Notes: generated by a model from the sequence alone, not told the origin. DNA of 62,141 nt from Candidatus Aenigmatarchaeota archaeon (GCA_011773475.1 WVXN01000047.1:1979-64119), one strand, 5' to 3'; positions 41,390 to 49,380 are shown, numbered from the stretch's first letter. Program-made: numbers and translations.

Positions 41390-41428
41390 TGATTTTTGTA
41401 TATTGAAAAATACTTAAAGATTAGTTTT
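41390..41428 (+). repeat. 39-bp promoter repeat, copy 1
   Basis: Matches 44070-44108 at 38 of 39 positions (T/C at 41411 / 44091). Contains a TATA-like TACTTAAAGATTAG and lies immediately before the gene at 41441; copy 2 lies immediately before the gene at 44121. The downstream genes are unrelated. Confidence 0.85.
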
Positions 41429-41440
41429 CTTTTTATTAAT

Positions 41441-42166
41441 ATGACTGAACAACGAGCACAAAGAATGCTTAATAGAATCGACTACAATAATATGGCAAAG
41501 GTAGCCATTGATATGGCAAAATATGTAGATAAAATTAGACCAGATGTCATAATACTTCCTTTAAGAAGCGGTCATCTTCCTGGAAAGCTCGTAATGGAAG
41601 CATTAAGAAGTAATTTAGATGTTTCTGTTTCTGAATATGATCCTCCTCTAGTTTATATGTGTTTAAACCATCATTCTTATTGCCATCCAGAAGAAGATTT
41701 GAAAAAATTAAAGGAAAGACGCCCAAATTGGAAAAAAATAATGATAATAGACAGTACAAATCGAGGGGCTTCTCCAAGTACTTATTTAGAATGTCTATTA
41801 AAAGAATCCAAAGGACTTGATGAAATTCATGTAAACTTTATGGGGGCTAATAGAAGAGAAGACCAAAAAAATAATTTAGATGAATTTTTAGAACATTTTA
41901 AGTTTAATATTAGTAGACTTAAAGAAAAATGCATTCTATTTGATGATGAAAGTGATATAATAGGAATGGAAAGAGATATAACTAGGAGGGGAAATTTTCA
42001 TATGTTTAATTATCATCCTTTTGGTTTTACTGCACCTCATGAAAATTTAAGGGAGAAACAAAAAGCATCAGAAGAATTTTTTTCACGTGCTAAAAAAGCT
42101 ATTGACAGAAAAGGTAGGATGAGAAGAAAAATAAAGGGATTTTTAAATAAAATATTAAAAACTTGA
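41441..42166 (+). CDS. Phosphoribosyltransferase-like protein, 241 aa
   Basis: PRTase fold indicated by DVIILPLRSGHLPGKLVMEAL (N-terminal beta-strand and PPi-loop region) and the PRPP-like loop KIMIIDSTNRGASPSTYLECL (hydrophobic strand, D-S-T, then small residues). A Cys/His-rich strand (YMCLNHHSYCHPEED) lies between them. The C-terminus is basic. Activity and base specificity unknown; the second acidic residue of the PRPP motif is not kept, so it may bind rather than convert. Start taken after the 39-bp promoter. Confidence 0.6.
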   Translation: MTEQRAQRMLNRIDYNNMAKVAIDMAKYVDKIRPDVIILPLRSGHLPGKLVMEALRSNLDVSVSEYDPPLVYMCLNHHSYCHPEEDLKKLKERRPNWKKIMIIDSTNRGASPSTYLECLLKESKGLDEIHVNFMGANRREDQKNNLDEFLEHFKFNISRLKEKCILFDDESDIIGMERDITRRGNFHMFNYHPFGFTAPHENLREKQKASEEFFSRAKKAIDRKGRMRRKIKGFLNKILKT

Positions 42167-42180
42167 TCCTTAAATCCTGA
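42167..42180 (+). promoter_or_regulatory. Type B promoter module TCCTTAAATCCTGA
   Basis: Begins directly after the stop (TGA 42164-42166) of the preceding gene; the GTG start of the next gene is 19 nt further. See the entry at 36707 for the other copies. Confidence 0.55.
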
Positions 42181-42198
42181 TTATTCCATATTCTTACT

Positions 42199-42777
42199 GT
42201 GAGAAAGAAAAAGTTAGCTAGTAAAATTGCAGTAAAATGGTCTAAGAAAAAGAACCCTCCTTTAATGGAGCCTTGCGAAACAGACTTGCTCATCAAATAT
42301 GTGAAGAAATGCAAGATTCATTTTGTTGAAATAGGAACCTACAAAGGTGGAGCTGCATCATTGATAAGCAAATTCTTGACTAAAAGAGTGAAGCTAACAA
42401 CCATTGACATATTTGAAAAAGCACCAAAAGGTTCTTTACATCCAAAGAAGCCACCAACATACAGACAAGCAAAGAAAACCATAGAAAAGCAAGGCAAGAT
42501 ATCCAAGGTTAATATCATTAAAGGAAACAGTTGGAAGGTCGCTAAAAAGTGGAAAAGAAAAATAGATGTTTTATTCATTGATGGAGACCATAGATATAAA
42601 GCAGTTAAGAAAGATTTCATTGAATGGGAACCTTTTGTGATAAAAAGAGGTTTTATACTCATGCATGATACAAATTTCAAAGGCGTTAAAAAAGCTTTGA
42701 AAGAAGTTCTAAAAAGTTCACGGTTCTTGCTCAAGGAGAGGGTAGTCTCGCTCGTTGTGATCAAGAAGTTGAGATAG
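42199..42777 (+). CDS. Class I methyltransferase (Methyltransf_24-like), 192 aa
   Basis: FVEIGTYKGGAASLIS (motif I, about residues 42-57), LTTIDIFEKAP (motif II) and DVLFIDGDHRYKAVKKDFIEWEPFVIKRGFILMHDT are characteristic of the cephalosporin-hydroxylase/Methyltransf_24 group. Basic N-terminus. Base composition is visibly less AT-rich than its neighbours, hinting at separate origin. Start is GTG 42199, since no ATG follows until well inside the domain. Confidence 0.78.
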   Translation: MRKKKLASKIAVKWSKKKNPPLMEPCETDLLIKYVKKCKIHFVEIGTYKGGAASLISKFLTKRVKLTTIDIFEKAPKGSLHPKKPPTYRQAKKTIEKQGKISKVNIIKGNSWKVAKKWKRKIDVLFIDGDHRYKAVKKDFIEWEPFVIKRGFILMHDTNFKGVKKALKEVLKSSRFLLKERVVSLVVIKKLR

Positions 42778-42832
42778 TTTGCTGGTTTTGGGAAAGAGGT
42801 TGAGAAATAAAATTAAAAAGGAAAGAAGAATA

Positions 42833-42964
42833 TTATTCTTCTTCTGTTTTTTCTTCAGTTTTAGCTTCTTCTTTAACTTCTGTTGCTTCCTCTTTAGCAG
42901 TCTCTTCCTTAGTTTCTGGTTTGACTTCTCCAACTGCTTCTTCTTTTTTTGTTTCTTCTTCCAT
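42833..42964 (-). CDS. Acidic Glu/Lys-repeat micro-protein, 43 aa
   Basis: Composed almost only of Glu, Lys, Thr, Ala and Val (MEEETKKEEAVGEV ... EEE). An AAGGAGAG ribosome-binding site lies 8-15 nt before the ATG, supporting real translation. Similar in composition to the Glu/Lys tail of the S6e protein at 56.7 kb. Longer frames on either strand across this stretch are low-complexity shadows. Likely disordered; function unknown. Confidence 0.55.
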   Translation of the reverse strand: MEEETKKEEAVGEVKPETKEETAKEEATEVKEEAKTEEKTEEE

Positions 42965-43104
42965 AACAATCTCTCCTTAACTTTTGAATAAAAGCTTTTA
43001 TTTAATATAATTTAAATAGTTAACTGATTTTTAGATATTACAACGTAATAAAGTCCGACAAAATTATATTTTCTTTAACCATTAAATCCTGATTTTTGTA
43101 TATA

Positions 43105-43446
43105 TTATGTAATTTTTGATTTCAGTTCTTCTATTCCAGAATAAAATTGTGATTTCATTTCTTCTACTTTAGAATCAAAGATTTTCTTATCTCCTTCAAG
43201 AATGACAATTAATTTTTCTCTATTAACTCTTTGAGATTCTGCAATATTTTTAAGACGTATAACATGTTGATTTTGAATTGTACCAATGAATTCATAACGT
43301 TTTTTTGCTTTCTCTTCCTCTTCTTTGTTACAAGGAAGCGGATAAAACGGAGTTCCGGGTGGTTTATGTTCATCACCACAAGTTATAGATTTCTGAGTAA
43401 CGTATTCTCCTGTTTCCTTATCTTTCCATATATCTATTTCTACCAT
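43105..43446 (-). CDS. Hypothetical protein, 113 aa
   Basis: N-terminal part with two Cys (ITCGDEH..PPG....PLPCNKEEEE), C-terminal coiled coil. The start ATG is followed by VEIDIWKDKETGEYVTQKS, a beta-hairpin-like opening. No recognised family. A stretch TAAATCCTGATTTTTGTATA at 43084-43103, part of the recurrent promoter set, lies just past its 3' end but points to the plus strand, where no gene follows. Confidence 0.5.
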   Translation of the reverse strand: MVEIDIWKDKETGEYVTQKSITCGDEHKPPGTPFYPLPCNKEEEEKAKKRYEFIGTIQNQHVIRLKNIAESQRVNREKLIVILEGDKKIFDSKVEEMKSQFYSGIEELKSKIT

Positions 43447-43586
43447 AATAATTAAATTAATGTAAAACTTTAAATTCTTTTTAATTTAAATCCTAATTTT
43501 TATAAAGAAAGACAACCTAGATTTTCTCTTTTATATTCAAAATTCTTGATAGAAAACTTTTTATTTCTAAGCATCAAAGCATAGTA

Positions 43587-44072
43587 ATGGATTTCATAAG
43601 TGCTTACAAGACGACTAAAAGTAAAATACCGGAAACAGTTAAAAATGGTCCTTTGAATGAGCATATTTTTAAACTTCCTGATTTGGCAGTATCAGTAATA
43701 GTAAAGGGGCCTAAGATTATATATGAAAATAAGGAAATAGTGGTCCCACTAACATTAAGTTTAGTTTCTTATACAGTAGCAAGCCAACTCGGGATTCCAT
43801 TTCTAAATTATGATAAAACCATTCATTTTTCCGTTGGTTATTCAACTTCAAGATTTGGAAGAAAACTTACAAGAAAATTTAATAAAGAAAAATATGAAAG
43901 TTTAGCTTCTGTTTTAATGAATCTAGGATTAGGTGTGATGCGGGAAGCATGCCAGTCTAGATTTGATATCTTTGATTTATTAGGTGATTTGAGTGGTTGT
44001 GCAACTGAAAACCTAAGAGAGTACATAGGAGGGGCTAAAAAGAATATTTTTAAACAGTTTGGAAAATCCTGA
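43587..44072 (+). CDS. YfiM/VanZ-like putative membrane protein, 161 aa
   Basis: The order DKTIHFSVGYSTSRFG ... LASVLMNLGLGVMREACQSRFDIFDLLGDLSGC matches the DK..HF / KE..D / D..GD..G pattern of the YfiM (DUF2279)-VanZ-like group, usually membrane-associated. Hydrophobic segments at about 47-66 and 105-118 are short. The usual KE is RE here. Function unknown. Confidence 0.5.
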   Translation: MDFISAYKTTKSKIPETVKNGPLNEHIFKLPDLAVSVIVKGPKIIYENKEIVVPLTLSLVSYTVASQLGIPFLNYDKTIHFSVGYSTSRFGRKLTRKFNKEKYESLASVLMNLGLGVMREACQSRFDIFDLLGDLSGCATENLREYIGGAKKNIFKQFGKS

Positions 44073-44108
44073 TTTTTGTATATTGAAAAACACTTAAAGA
44101 TTAGTTTT
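44070..44108 (+). repeat. 39-bp promoter repeat, copy 2
   Basis: Matches 41390-41428 with one mismatch. Begins at the stop codon of the preceding gene (TGA 44070-44072), so the promoter unit abuts the coding region, and serves the unrelated gene at 44121. Confidence 0.85.
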
Positions 44109-44120
44109 ACATTTTAGATT

Positions 44121-44738
44121 ATGATTAAAACGAGAAGCATTGAAGAATTAAAGAAGATGACAGAAAAAGAGTTATTGAAAATTTCTAATATTTCGAAACG
44201 TGAGGTATCATTTCTGCAATGGGTCTTAAATACTAATTATGTTCCTGCTATTACAAACCATGATAAAAGCATAGAAGAAATGGAAAATGATACTGGACTC
44301 GATAAAAAGGCTATAAAAATTTGTAGATCTGCTCTAATGAAAGCTGGAGCAGAGGAAAAACTTAAATCTGGAAAAAGAATAGTTCTCCAAGAAATCAAAA
44401 AAGTAGTGTATACACTAACAAATGATCCATCATTATATAAAAAAAATGGTAGAATGAGAAGGGAAGCAAAAAGACAAAAAATTTGGGAAATTAGCTTTAT
44501 AAAAATTGGTAAAAATATAATTAGATACTTGCAAGAAGCAAAAGATGATTGGAAACCAAAAACCTATCTTGCAAACAAAGTTAAAACTAAGTCTAGACGA
44601 AATAAAGAATACTTAAGTGTACTTGTAGAAGCTGATCTTATGGAAGAAAAAGAAAACCTCTTTAATGGAAATAAAAGATGGCAATACAGAACTTCTGAAA
44701 AAGGTGCAGAACTTCTTAAATCAGTTGGAAAACTATAA
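44121..44738 (+). CDS. Winged-helix domain protein, 205 aa
   Basis: N-terminal helical part with two HhH-like or HTH-like segments (EELKKMTEKELLKISNISKREVSFLQWVL), and a C-terminal winged helix at about 128-205 (IIRYLQEAKDDWKPKTYLANKVKTKSRRNKEYLSVLVEADLM, wing, TSEKGAELLKSV). Probably binds DNA or RNA. Related in layout to the winged-helix proteins at 47167 and 47721. Confidence 0.6.
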   Translation: MIKTRSIEELKKMTEKELLKISNISKREVSFLQWVLNTNYVPAITNHDKSIEEMENDTGLDKKAIKICRSALMKAGAEEKLKSGKRIVLQEIKKVVYTLTNDPSLYKKNGRMRREAKRQKIWEISFIKIGKNIIRYLQEAKDDWKPKTYLANKVKTKSRRNKEYLSVLVEADLMEEKENLFNGNKRWQYRTSEKGAELLKSVGKL

Positions 44739-44810
44739 ATAAAAATTTAAGTTTTTGTGGGTATGGATAGAGATATTTAAGTTTTAAACATTTTTGTGTT
44801 TATAAGAAAT

Positions 44811-44820
44811 GGGTTTAAAT
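44811..44820 (+). promoter_or_regulatory. Type A promoter module for the gene at 44844
   Basis: GGGTTTAAAT followed by TTTTTTAGTGTTCTAT, identical over more than 25 bp to the 34921 copy. A second TATA-like block (GATATTTAAGTTTTAAACA) lies 40 nt upstream. Confidence 0.6.
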
Positions 44821-44843
44821 TTTTTAGTGTTCTATAGAAGGAT

Positions 44844-45506
44844 ATGGTAAAAACTAGGCCTGTTTATGCTTTGGAGCTTGATTTATCAGATTTAACAAAA
44901 AGAAAATTTAGTCTAACTCCAACCCAATCCATAGTTAGTAAACCTTCAGAACTTTATGAGAAATTCGTATTTCCAAAAGATTTTGAGTGTGGAGATAAAC
45001 ATAGTAAATGGACAGATATTCCAAGACCATCTAAAGAAAATATAAGATATATGGTTTCAGCTGTTCAAATTGACCCTAACACTTTGAATGATGCTGTTTA
45101 TTTTGAAAGAACCAGAGATGTAATTTTACAAGAGAAAGCTGTTAGACAAGCACATTTAGAGATTGATAGAATTAGTGTTAATGTATGTAAATTCCTTGAT
45201 TCTCCGACCAATCATATGAGAGTAGAGTATTATATCCCACGACAAGAAGGTGTTGTCAGAGCAATGGATATTAAAGGTAATATATTCAAAAGAAGATTAA
45301 ATATACAAGATGTTCTAAAAATAAAAATGATAGAAAAGGTTAAAGGGTCTGTTAAGACACCAGCTCCTATACTCTCCTTTGAAACTGAAAGTGATCCATT
45401 AACTTACTTTGCTGCATTTAATTGGGATTTTAAAGATGAAGATGAACGTTTCAGTGTTGAAGTTGCACATTGGTTAAAAAAATTCACAGAAGAAAATAAT
45501 CTATAG
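44844..45506 (+). CDS. Hypothetical protein, 220 aa
   Basis: Unrecognised soluble protein. Begins MVKTRPVYALELDLSDL; has a beta-rich second half (MRVEYYIPRQEGVVRAMDIKG ... PAPILSFETESDPLTYFAAFNWDF). Two Cys. No membrane segment. Single gene behind a type A promoter. Confidence 0.6.
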   Translation: MVKTRPVYALELDLSDLTKRKFSLTPTQSIVSKPSELYEKFVFPKDFECGDKHSKWTDIPRPSKENIRYMVSAVQIDPNTLNDAVYFERTRDVILQEKAVRQAHLEIDRISVNVCKFLDSPTNHMRVEYYIPRQEGVVRAMDIKGNIFKRRLNIQDVLKIKMIEKVKGSVKTPAPILSFETESDPLTYFAAFNWDFKDEDERFSVEVAHWLKKFTEENNL

Positions 45507-45564
45507 TTAAACTTCTTTAAAGAAAAAATAACTCTTAAATCTTGTTTATTCTATATTCTTAGAT

Positions 45565-45678
45565 ATGATTTGGAACATTAAATTAAAAGATATAACTACA
45601 AAAAGGCTGACAATTGCAATAGTCATTTTATTTTTACTTTTCATTATTATGCGTATCTTATATGAATATATAATATAA
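45565..45678 (+). CDS. Single-pass membrane micro-protein, 37 aa
   Basis: MIWNIKLKDITTKR followed by one hydrophobic helix (about 15-34) and a short end. Preceded by the type B promoter variant ACTCTTAAATCTTG at 45531 and the shared TTCTATATTCTTAGAT leader directly before the ATG, as for other genes of the island. Likely a real micro-gene. Confidence 0.5.
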   Translation: MIWNIKLKDITTKRLTIAIVILFLLFIIMRILYEYII

Positions 45679-45707
45679 CATTTTTATTCTGACTTTTCTT
45701 AACCAAA

Positions 45708-45717
45708 GGGTTTAAAT
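45708..45717 (+). promoter_or_regulatory. Type A promoter module for the gene at 45751
   Basis: GGGTTTAAAT followed by GTTTTTGTGTTAT; about 34 nt from the module end to the ATG. Confidence 0.5.
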
Positions 45718-45750
45718 GTTTTTGTGTTATATTTTTGTTTATCTGATTAA

Positions 45751-46011
45751 ATGAAAAAGTCTAAAACTGTTTCAACTGCTATAATTGATCTAGTAGAAAA
45801 TATAAGAAAAGAGTGTAAAAATCCAGACACTCTACTTTCAAGAGTCAATCTCCTGATAAGTGGTGAATCCATAGAAGCATCTTACATTGTTGATGAAAAA
45901 TGTGATGGATGTGAACATTATAGATTAGGACGTACAAGAGGACGTATAACTCATGATACATATTCTACTTGCAATATTATTCTGAAGGCCTATAATTCTC
46001 TTAAAACTTAA
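45751..46011 (+). CDS. Small cysteine-containing protein, 86 aa
   Basis: Cys at about 22, 50, 53 and 74, with CDGCEHYRLGR...H (C-x2-C plus His) and STC in the C-terminal half, a possible zinc site. Basic N-terminus and helical first half. The type B module starts right after its stop codon. No recognised family. Confidence 0.55.
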   Translation: MKKSKTVSTAIIDLVENIRKECKNPDTLLSRVNLLISGESIEASYIVDEKCDGCEHYRLGRTRGRITHDTYSTCNIILKAYNSLKT

Positions 46012-46023
46012 CCCTTAAATCCT
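46012..46023 (+). promoter_or_regulatory. Type B promoter module CCCTTAAATCCT
   Basis: Begins at the base after the stop codon ending at 46011; TTTTCTATATTTTAGAT then leads straight to the ATG at 46044. The 49741 copy is followed by the same leader and the same first codons. Confidence 0.55.
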
Positions 46024-46043
46024 CTTTTTTCTATATTTTAGAT

Positions 46044-46244
46044 ATGAAAAAGAAATACTATTGGGTTATTGGAATTTTAATAATAGCAATTTTGATTATC
46101 TTTTTAGTTTGGTATTTATCTGAAGATTGTGTAAAAGGATATGGTGAACTTAAAGAGGGTGAATATTGTTGTTTTGGTTCATCCGAAAAAACTGTAAAAT
46201 CAGGTGCAACCGTCTGTGAACCATTTGGCGTTATTATAGATTGA
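46044..46244 (+). CDS. Secreted/anchored Cys-containing micro-protein, 66 aa
   Basis: Signal anchor MKKKYYWVIGILIIAILIIFLVWYL, then a 40-residue outer part with Cys at about 29, 42, 43 and 58. Its promoter, leader and first 10 codons are nearly identical to those of the gene at 49773, after which the proteins differ. This suggests a shared promoter-plus-signal module joined to different outer domains. Confidence 0.6.
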   Translation: MKKKYYWVIGILIIAILIIFLVWYLSEDCVKGYGELKEGEYCCFGSSEKTVKSGATVCEPFGVIID

Positions 46245-46300
46245 CGATTTCTATGACACTCAAATAATTCCTAAAGCCAGACCTGTTAAGGATATTTGAG

Positions 46301-46411
46301 ATGGGAAACATACTGCATGATTTTGTTGTGGTCGTGCTGAAGAGTGAAAAGACGCCTGAGGTTGAGGTTTTGAAATTGGAGTTTGTGTTTAAAATAATAA
46401 ATAATTTCTAA
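46301..46411 (+). pseudogene. Possible gene fragment, 36 aa
   Basis: Open frame MGNILHDFVVVVLK...EVEVLKLEFVFK in the 181-nt gap before the peptidase E gene. Base composition is richer in G than the surroundings and there is no promoter of either recurrent type before it. May be the remnant of a lost gene or meaningless. Confidence 0.2.
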
Positions 46412-46425
46412 TCTATAGTTTTAGT

Positions 46426-47028
46426 ATGAAAAAATTATTGTTGACTTCTGAAGGGTTATCGAACCAAAACATCAGAAATGAATTTCTAGATTTGTTGGAA
46501 AAGCCTGCCTCTGAAACCAGAATTGTTATTATAACAACAGGCTCTAGGACAGAAGAAGAACTGAAATATGTCGAGGAATCAAAGGAAGAACTAATAGAAA
46601 CTGGGATTAAAAGAGAGAACATCAAAACTTTGGATTTGAAGCATAAAATAATTTACGGGGATGTGGAGAGATTTGATGCCATCTATTTCTGTGGTGGCAA
46701 CACCTTCTTTATACTACACAAGGTAAGGGAAAACGGCTTTGATAAGGTAATAGAAAGGTTCGTTAATGAGGGAAAGCTGTATATCGGAGTCAGTGCAGGC
46801 AGCATAATAATGTCTCCTTCAATAGTCACTTCATCTGACGAGAACAATATTGGCATAAAGGATTTGACAGGATTGAAGTTGGTTGATGTTTTGATAGTGC
46901 CCCATTACAATGAGGATAAAAAATCAATTATTGAAGAATATAGGAAAAAATTATCATATGAAATAGTTTCACTGACAGATAATCAGGCTTTAGTTGTAAA
47001 AAATGGGAAAATGGAAATTGTTGAATAA
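46426..47028 (+). CDS. Peptidase E-like (S51 family) protein, 200 aa
   Basis: Class-I-glutamine-amidotransferase-like fold with the S51 nucleophile elbow GVSAGSII (Ser at about 125) and the preceding AIYFCGGNTFFIL (about 85-97). Family members cleave Asp-X dipeptides or cyanophycin. A His in VPHYNED completes the site. Its start region KKLLLTSEGLSNQNI is typical. G+C seems higher than in neighbours. Confidence 0.85.
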   Translation: MKKLLLTSEGLSNQNIRNEFLDLLEKPASETRIVIITTGSRTEEELKYVEESKEELIETGIKRENIKTLDLKHKIIYGDVERFDAIYFCGGNTFFILHKVRENGFDKVIERFVNEGKLYIGVSAGSIIMSPSIVTSSDENNIGIKDLTGLKLVDVLIVPHYNEDKKSIIEEYRKKLSYEIVSLTDNQALVVKNGKMEIVE

Positions 47029-47042
47029 CCCTTAAATCCTGA
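47029..47042 (+). promoter_or_regulatory. Type B promoter module CCCTTAAATCCTGA
   Basis: Begins directly after the stop (TAA) of the peptidase E gene; a type A-like AGGTTTAAAT at 47134-47143 is closer to the next gene, so this copy may be an orphan left by loss of a gene between them. Confidence 0.45.
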
Positions 47043-47133
47043 TTATTGTGTACTCTTTTTTTTCCTAAGGTTCTTTCTCATCAGTATAACTAAAACAGTA
47101 AACAATTTAAGTTTAAAATCCTTGACAGAAAAT

Positions 47134-47143
47134 AGGTTTAAAT
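47134..47143 (+). promoter_or_regulatory. Type A-like promoter module AGGTTTAAAT for the gene at 47167
   Basis: Followed by GTTTTAGGATTTG; spacing to ATG 47167 is 23 nt from the end of the module. Confidence 0.5.
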
Positions 47144-47166
47144 GTTTTAGGATTTGTTTCTTTATT

Positions 47167-47682
47167 ATGAAAATCTACCAATCTGTTCAAGATGTTAGAA
47201 GATTTGACTACAATAAACTAGTTAAACTTATAATATTGGAAGCATTAGAAAATAAAGAGTTAACTCTTTCTGGAATTCGGGAATACGCCAAAGACCAGCA
47301 TAGAAAAGGTTTAACTGAACGGGGTCTAACTTCTCATCTAACTAGACTTGGAGATATTTCTTTTATTGAAATAAGAGAAAATGAAGAAGTTCATTATAGA
47401 TTATTAGAACGCGGTAGAAATGCCTTAAAAGAACATAAAAAATACGGAATAGAACCGAGTGGAATGGGTTTAAGAAATTTCATTCGATGGGAAATTGTAG
47501 AAAACGGTAGTGGAACAACAACGAATATTATTGATAATTATAGTTTTATGTTCGGATTAGCTAAAGTGGGTAGAAGAAGGTCTAATGAAAAACATAAAAT
47601 AATTGATGAGATTAACTCAATGATGAAAACTCCAGAATTTGAATTTAATGGAGGGGAGTTAGATTTTACGGCACCAATATAG
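47167..47682 (+). CDS. Winged-helix protein, 171 aa
   Basis: N-terminal winged helix: LVKLIILEALENKELTLSGIREYAKDQHRKGLTERGLTSHLTRLGDISFIEIRENEEVHYRLLERGRNALKEH, residues about 14-88. The C-terminal half is of unknown fold. Resembles small archaeal or viral transcription regulators. Upstream in-frame codons lie inside the promoter and are excluded. Confidence 0.65.
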   Translation: MKIYQSVQDVRRFDYNKLVKLIILEALENKELTLSGIREYAKDQHRKGLTERGLTSHLTRLGDISFIEIRENEEVHYRLLERGRNALKEHKKYGIEPSGMGLRNFIRWEIVENGSGTTTNIIDNYSFMFGLAKVGRRRSNEKHKIIDEINSMMKTPEFEFNGGELDFTAPI

Positions 47683-47720
47683 AAAAATCAGGATTTAAAT
47701 TTTCCTTACATATTAATTTT

Positions 47721-48038
47721 ATGTTTTCAGTTAGTAAAATCGAAAAAGGAATACGTATTGAAAATCTAGCATTAACTCTAAAATTTATTATATATTGTAA
47801 AAAACGTCAATTTAAAGCTAAAAATTTAGCAAACCAATCAGGATTAGGTGGTCGTCTTTTCGGTGGAAGTCTCCGTACTTTGGTAAGAGATGGTTATTTA
47901 ACAGTAGAAAGAAGTAGTCGAAGTAGTCGTATTTCAAGATACAATGTTAAAAATTTTGAAGAATTAGAAAGATATTATGAAGAAATTAAAAGTAAACTAC
48001 CTGAAGAATTTGTAGAATCTGTTTTAGAAGATGTCTAA
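47721..48038 (+). CDS. Winged-helix protein, 105 aa
   Basis: Single winged helix (KAKNLANQSGLGGRLFGGSLRTLVRDGYLTVERSSRSSRISRYNV, about 32-76) followed by a short acidic helix. Promoter GGATTTAAAT at 47692-47701 overlaps the end of the preceding gene region. Second of two adjacent winged-helix genes. Confidence 0.6.
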   Translation: MFSVSKIEKGIRIENLALTLKFIIYCKKRQFKAKNLANQSGLGGRLFGGSLRTLVRDGYLTVERSSRSSRISRYNVKNFEELERYYEEIKSKLPEEFVESVLEDV

Positions 48039-48080
48039 AACTTTCATTTTCTTTTTATTTTAAACAATCTAATTCTCTAT

Positions 48081-48146
48081 ATGATCGACTTCAAGAGGCT
48101 CATTGATTCCCATATATTCCGCAAATCCAGACCAAAGGGAATTTAA
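48081..48146 (+). CDS. Possible micro-gene or gene stub, 21 aa
   Basis: MIDFKRLIDSHIFRKSRP..., starting just after TAATTCTCTAT, which resembles the leader used before the kinase gene at 35458. Its stop codon lies inside GGAATTTAAAG, the TATA-like element of the next gene. Either a micro-protein or the start of a gene cut off when the next promoter was joined. Confidence 0.25.
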   Translation: MIDFKRLIDSHIFRKSRPKGI

Positions 48147-48169
48147 AGTCTTCTTCACATTTGAAGAAT

Positions 48170-48532
48170 ATGGGACTTAAGAACTTGCCTCCTATAATAA
48201 GTGATAAAGCATTTTATCTGATCTTTGGAGATATTTTTGAGAATTTTGAATCATTTATCGAAACAATAAATATACTAATGAAAAGAAAATACTCTTTTTC
48301 AGAGGCATTGAAAGACCAATTTGAATTCGAATCCTATCTTCATCAGAATTTTTGGAGAGTAGGTGGAGCGCCAACTCGCATTGATGATTATTTGGAGTTG
48401 GCTGACATATATATTTTTGATAACTTTGTCAATCGTCATATGAAATGTAAAGAAAATGTTCCAATTCTTATGCCTTTAATTCCTAAATATCAAACAGAAA
48501 TTGATGATTTTGTTTCTAAGAAATGGGTTTAA
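48170..48532 (+). CDS. Hypothetical protein, 120 aa
   Basis: Helical, soluble, acidic; aromatic-rich segment FESYLHQNFWRVGG and C-terminal YQTEIDDFVSKKWV. No recognised family. Its last codons AAA TGG GTT TAA are also the type A promoter of the next gene, so coding and promoter sequence are shared. Confidence 0.55.
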   Translation: MGLKNLPPIISDKAFYLIFGDIFENFESFIETINILMKRKYSFSEALKDQFEFESYLHQNFWRVGGAPTRIDDYLELADIYIFDNFVNRHMKCKENVPILMPLIPKYQTEIDDFVSKKWV

Positions 48533-48534
48533 AT
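48525..48534 (+). promoter_or_regulatory. Type A promoter module overlapping a stop codon
   Basis: GGGTTTAAAT here contains the TAA stop (48530-48532) of the preceding gene. It drives the gene at 48558, whose ATG is 24 nt downstream. Confidence 0.6.
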
Positions 48535-48557
48535 GTTTTAGTCTTTAAGTCCTTAAT

Positions 48558-49319
48558 ATGGTTTCAACAAAAAGAATTTATAGAATGGCAAAGCAAAAAC
48601 TGCCAGCTGTGATGAAAGAAGCATGCGAAATATTTTCTGTTGATAATTTTGATTCAGAAATTATATGGGACGAGACCCCTAGAGAAACGCCTTTTCATTA
48701 TGGTTATGATAGTAGAAAAATTGAATTTTCTCCACAGGGTTTTTTGAGGGTGTATCCTTTAATGAAAAAAACTCTTTCTCAAAACCTTAGAGATTTTACT
48801 CCAGAAATGTTTATAATGTCTTATCTTGGTCATGAAGCTTCTCATAAAGTGCAAGATAAAAAATCAAAATATGAAATAAGTATGGAAATGATGGAACTTA
48901 TAGTTGCTGATGATTTACATAATGACAAGGAAGCAAGAGTTATACGTCATGTCTGTAGTGGTATAATGGAAGGTTTTGCTGCTTATGCTGAAGATATTAT
49001 ATTTGAAAGATTTGGTTTACATGATCTGAAAACTGAAAATAATAAGATTTTTGAATTAACATTTACAATGGCTACAATTAAAAATTTAAATGTAGCATCT
49101 GAAGATATACCAAAAATTTTCAGTGAAGAGCCGGAAAGAGCAAAAGAATTCATTTGTTTTGTAGAAAAATTACAAAAAAGGGTTTATGAAAAAAGAGGGT
49201 TAAAAACTTTTAGAGAACATGCAGAAATATGGAGACCTTCACAAATAAGTTATGAAATTGCTAAAACTTTGTTAGAAAACTCTTTAAATTTCTCAACGGC
49301 TCGTTATTTAGGTGTTTAA
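48558..49319 (+). CDS. Putative HExxH zinc metallopeptidase, 253 aa
   Basis: YLGHEASHKVQD (about residues 91-102) supplies HExxH, and SGIMEGFAAYAEDI about 45 residues later supplies the downstream Glu typical of gluzincins. No signal peptide or membrane segment, so it is probably cytoplasmic. Remainder is helical. Family not further identified. Confidence 0.6.
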   Translation: MVSTKRIYRMAKQKLPAVMKEACEIFSVDNFDSEIIWDETPRETPFHYGYDSRKIEFSPQGFLRVYPLMKKTLSQNLRDFTPEMFIMSYLGHEASHKVQDKKSKYEISMEMMELIVADDLHNDKEARVIRHVCSGIMEGFAAYAEDIIFERFGLHDLKTENNKIFELTFTMATIKNLNVASEDIPKIFSEEPERAKEFICFVEKLQKRVYEKRGLKTFREHAEIWRPSQISYEIAKTLLENSLNFSTARYLGV

Positions 49320-49339
49320 CTGTTGATTTGATGGGAAAT

Positions 49340-49349
49340 GGGTTTAAAT
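49340..49349 (+). promoter_or_regulatory. Type A promoter module for the gene at 49381
   Basis: GATGGGAAATGGGTTTAAATAA shares the upstream GATGGGAAAT with the 33201 and 34921 copies, followed by TTTTGTGTTCT. Confidence 0.6.
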
Positions 49350-49380
49350 AATTTTGTGTTCTATTAGAATATGTGATAAA

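Noticed and set aside
42718..42991. Two overlapping long low-complexity frames (Lys-rich on minus, Phe-rich on plus)
   Set aside because: Both are frame shadows of the acidic 43-codon gene on the minus strand, which has a ribosome-binding site.
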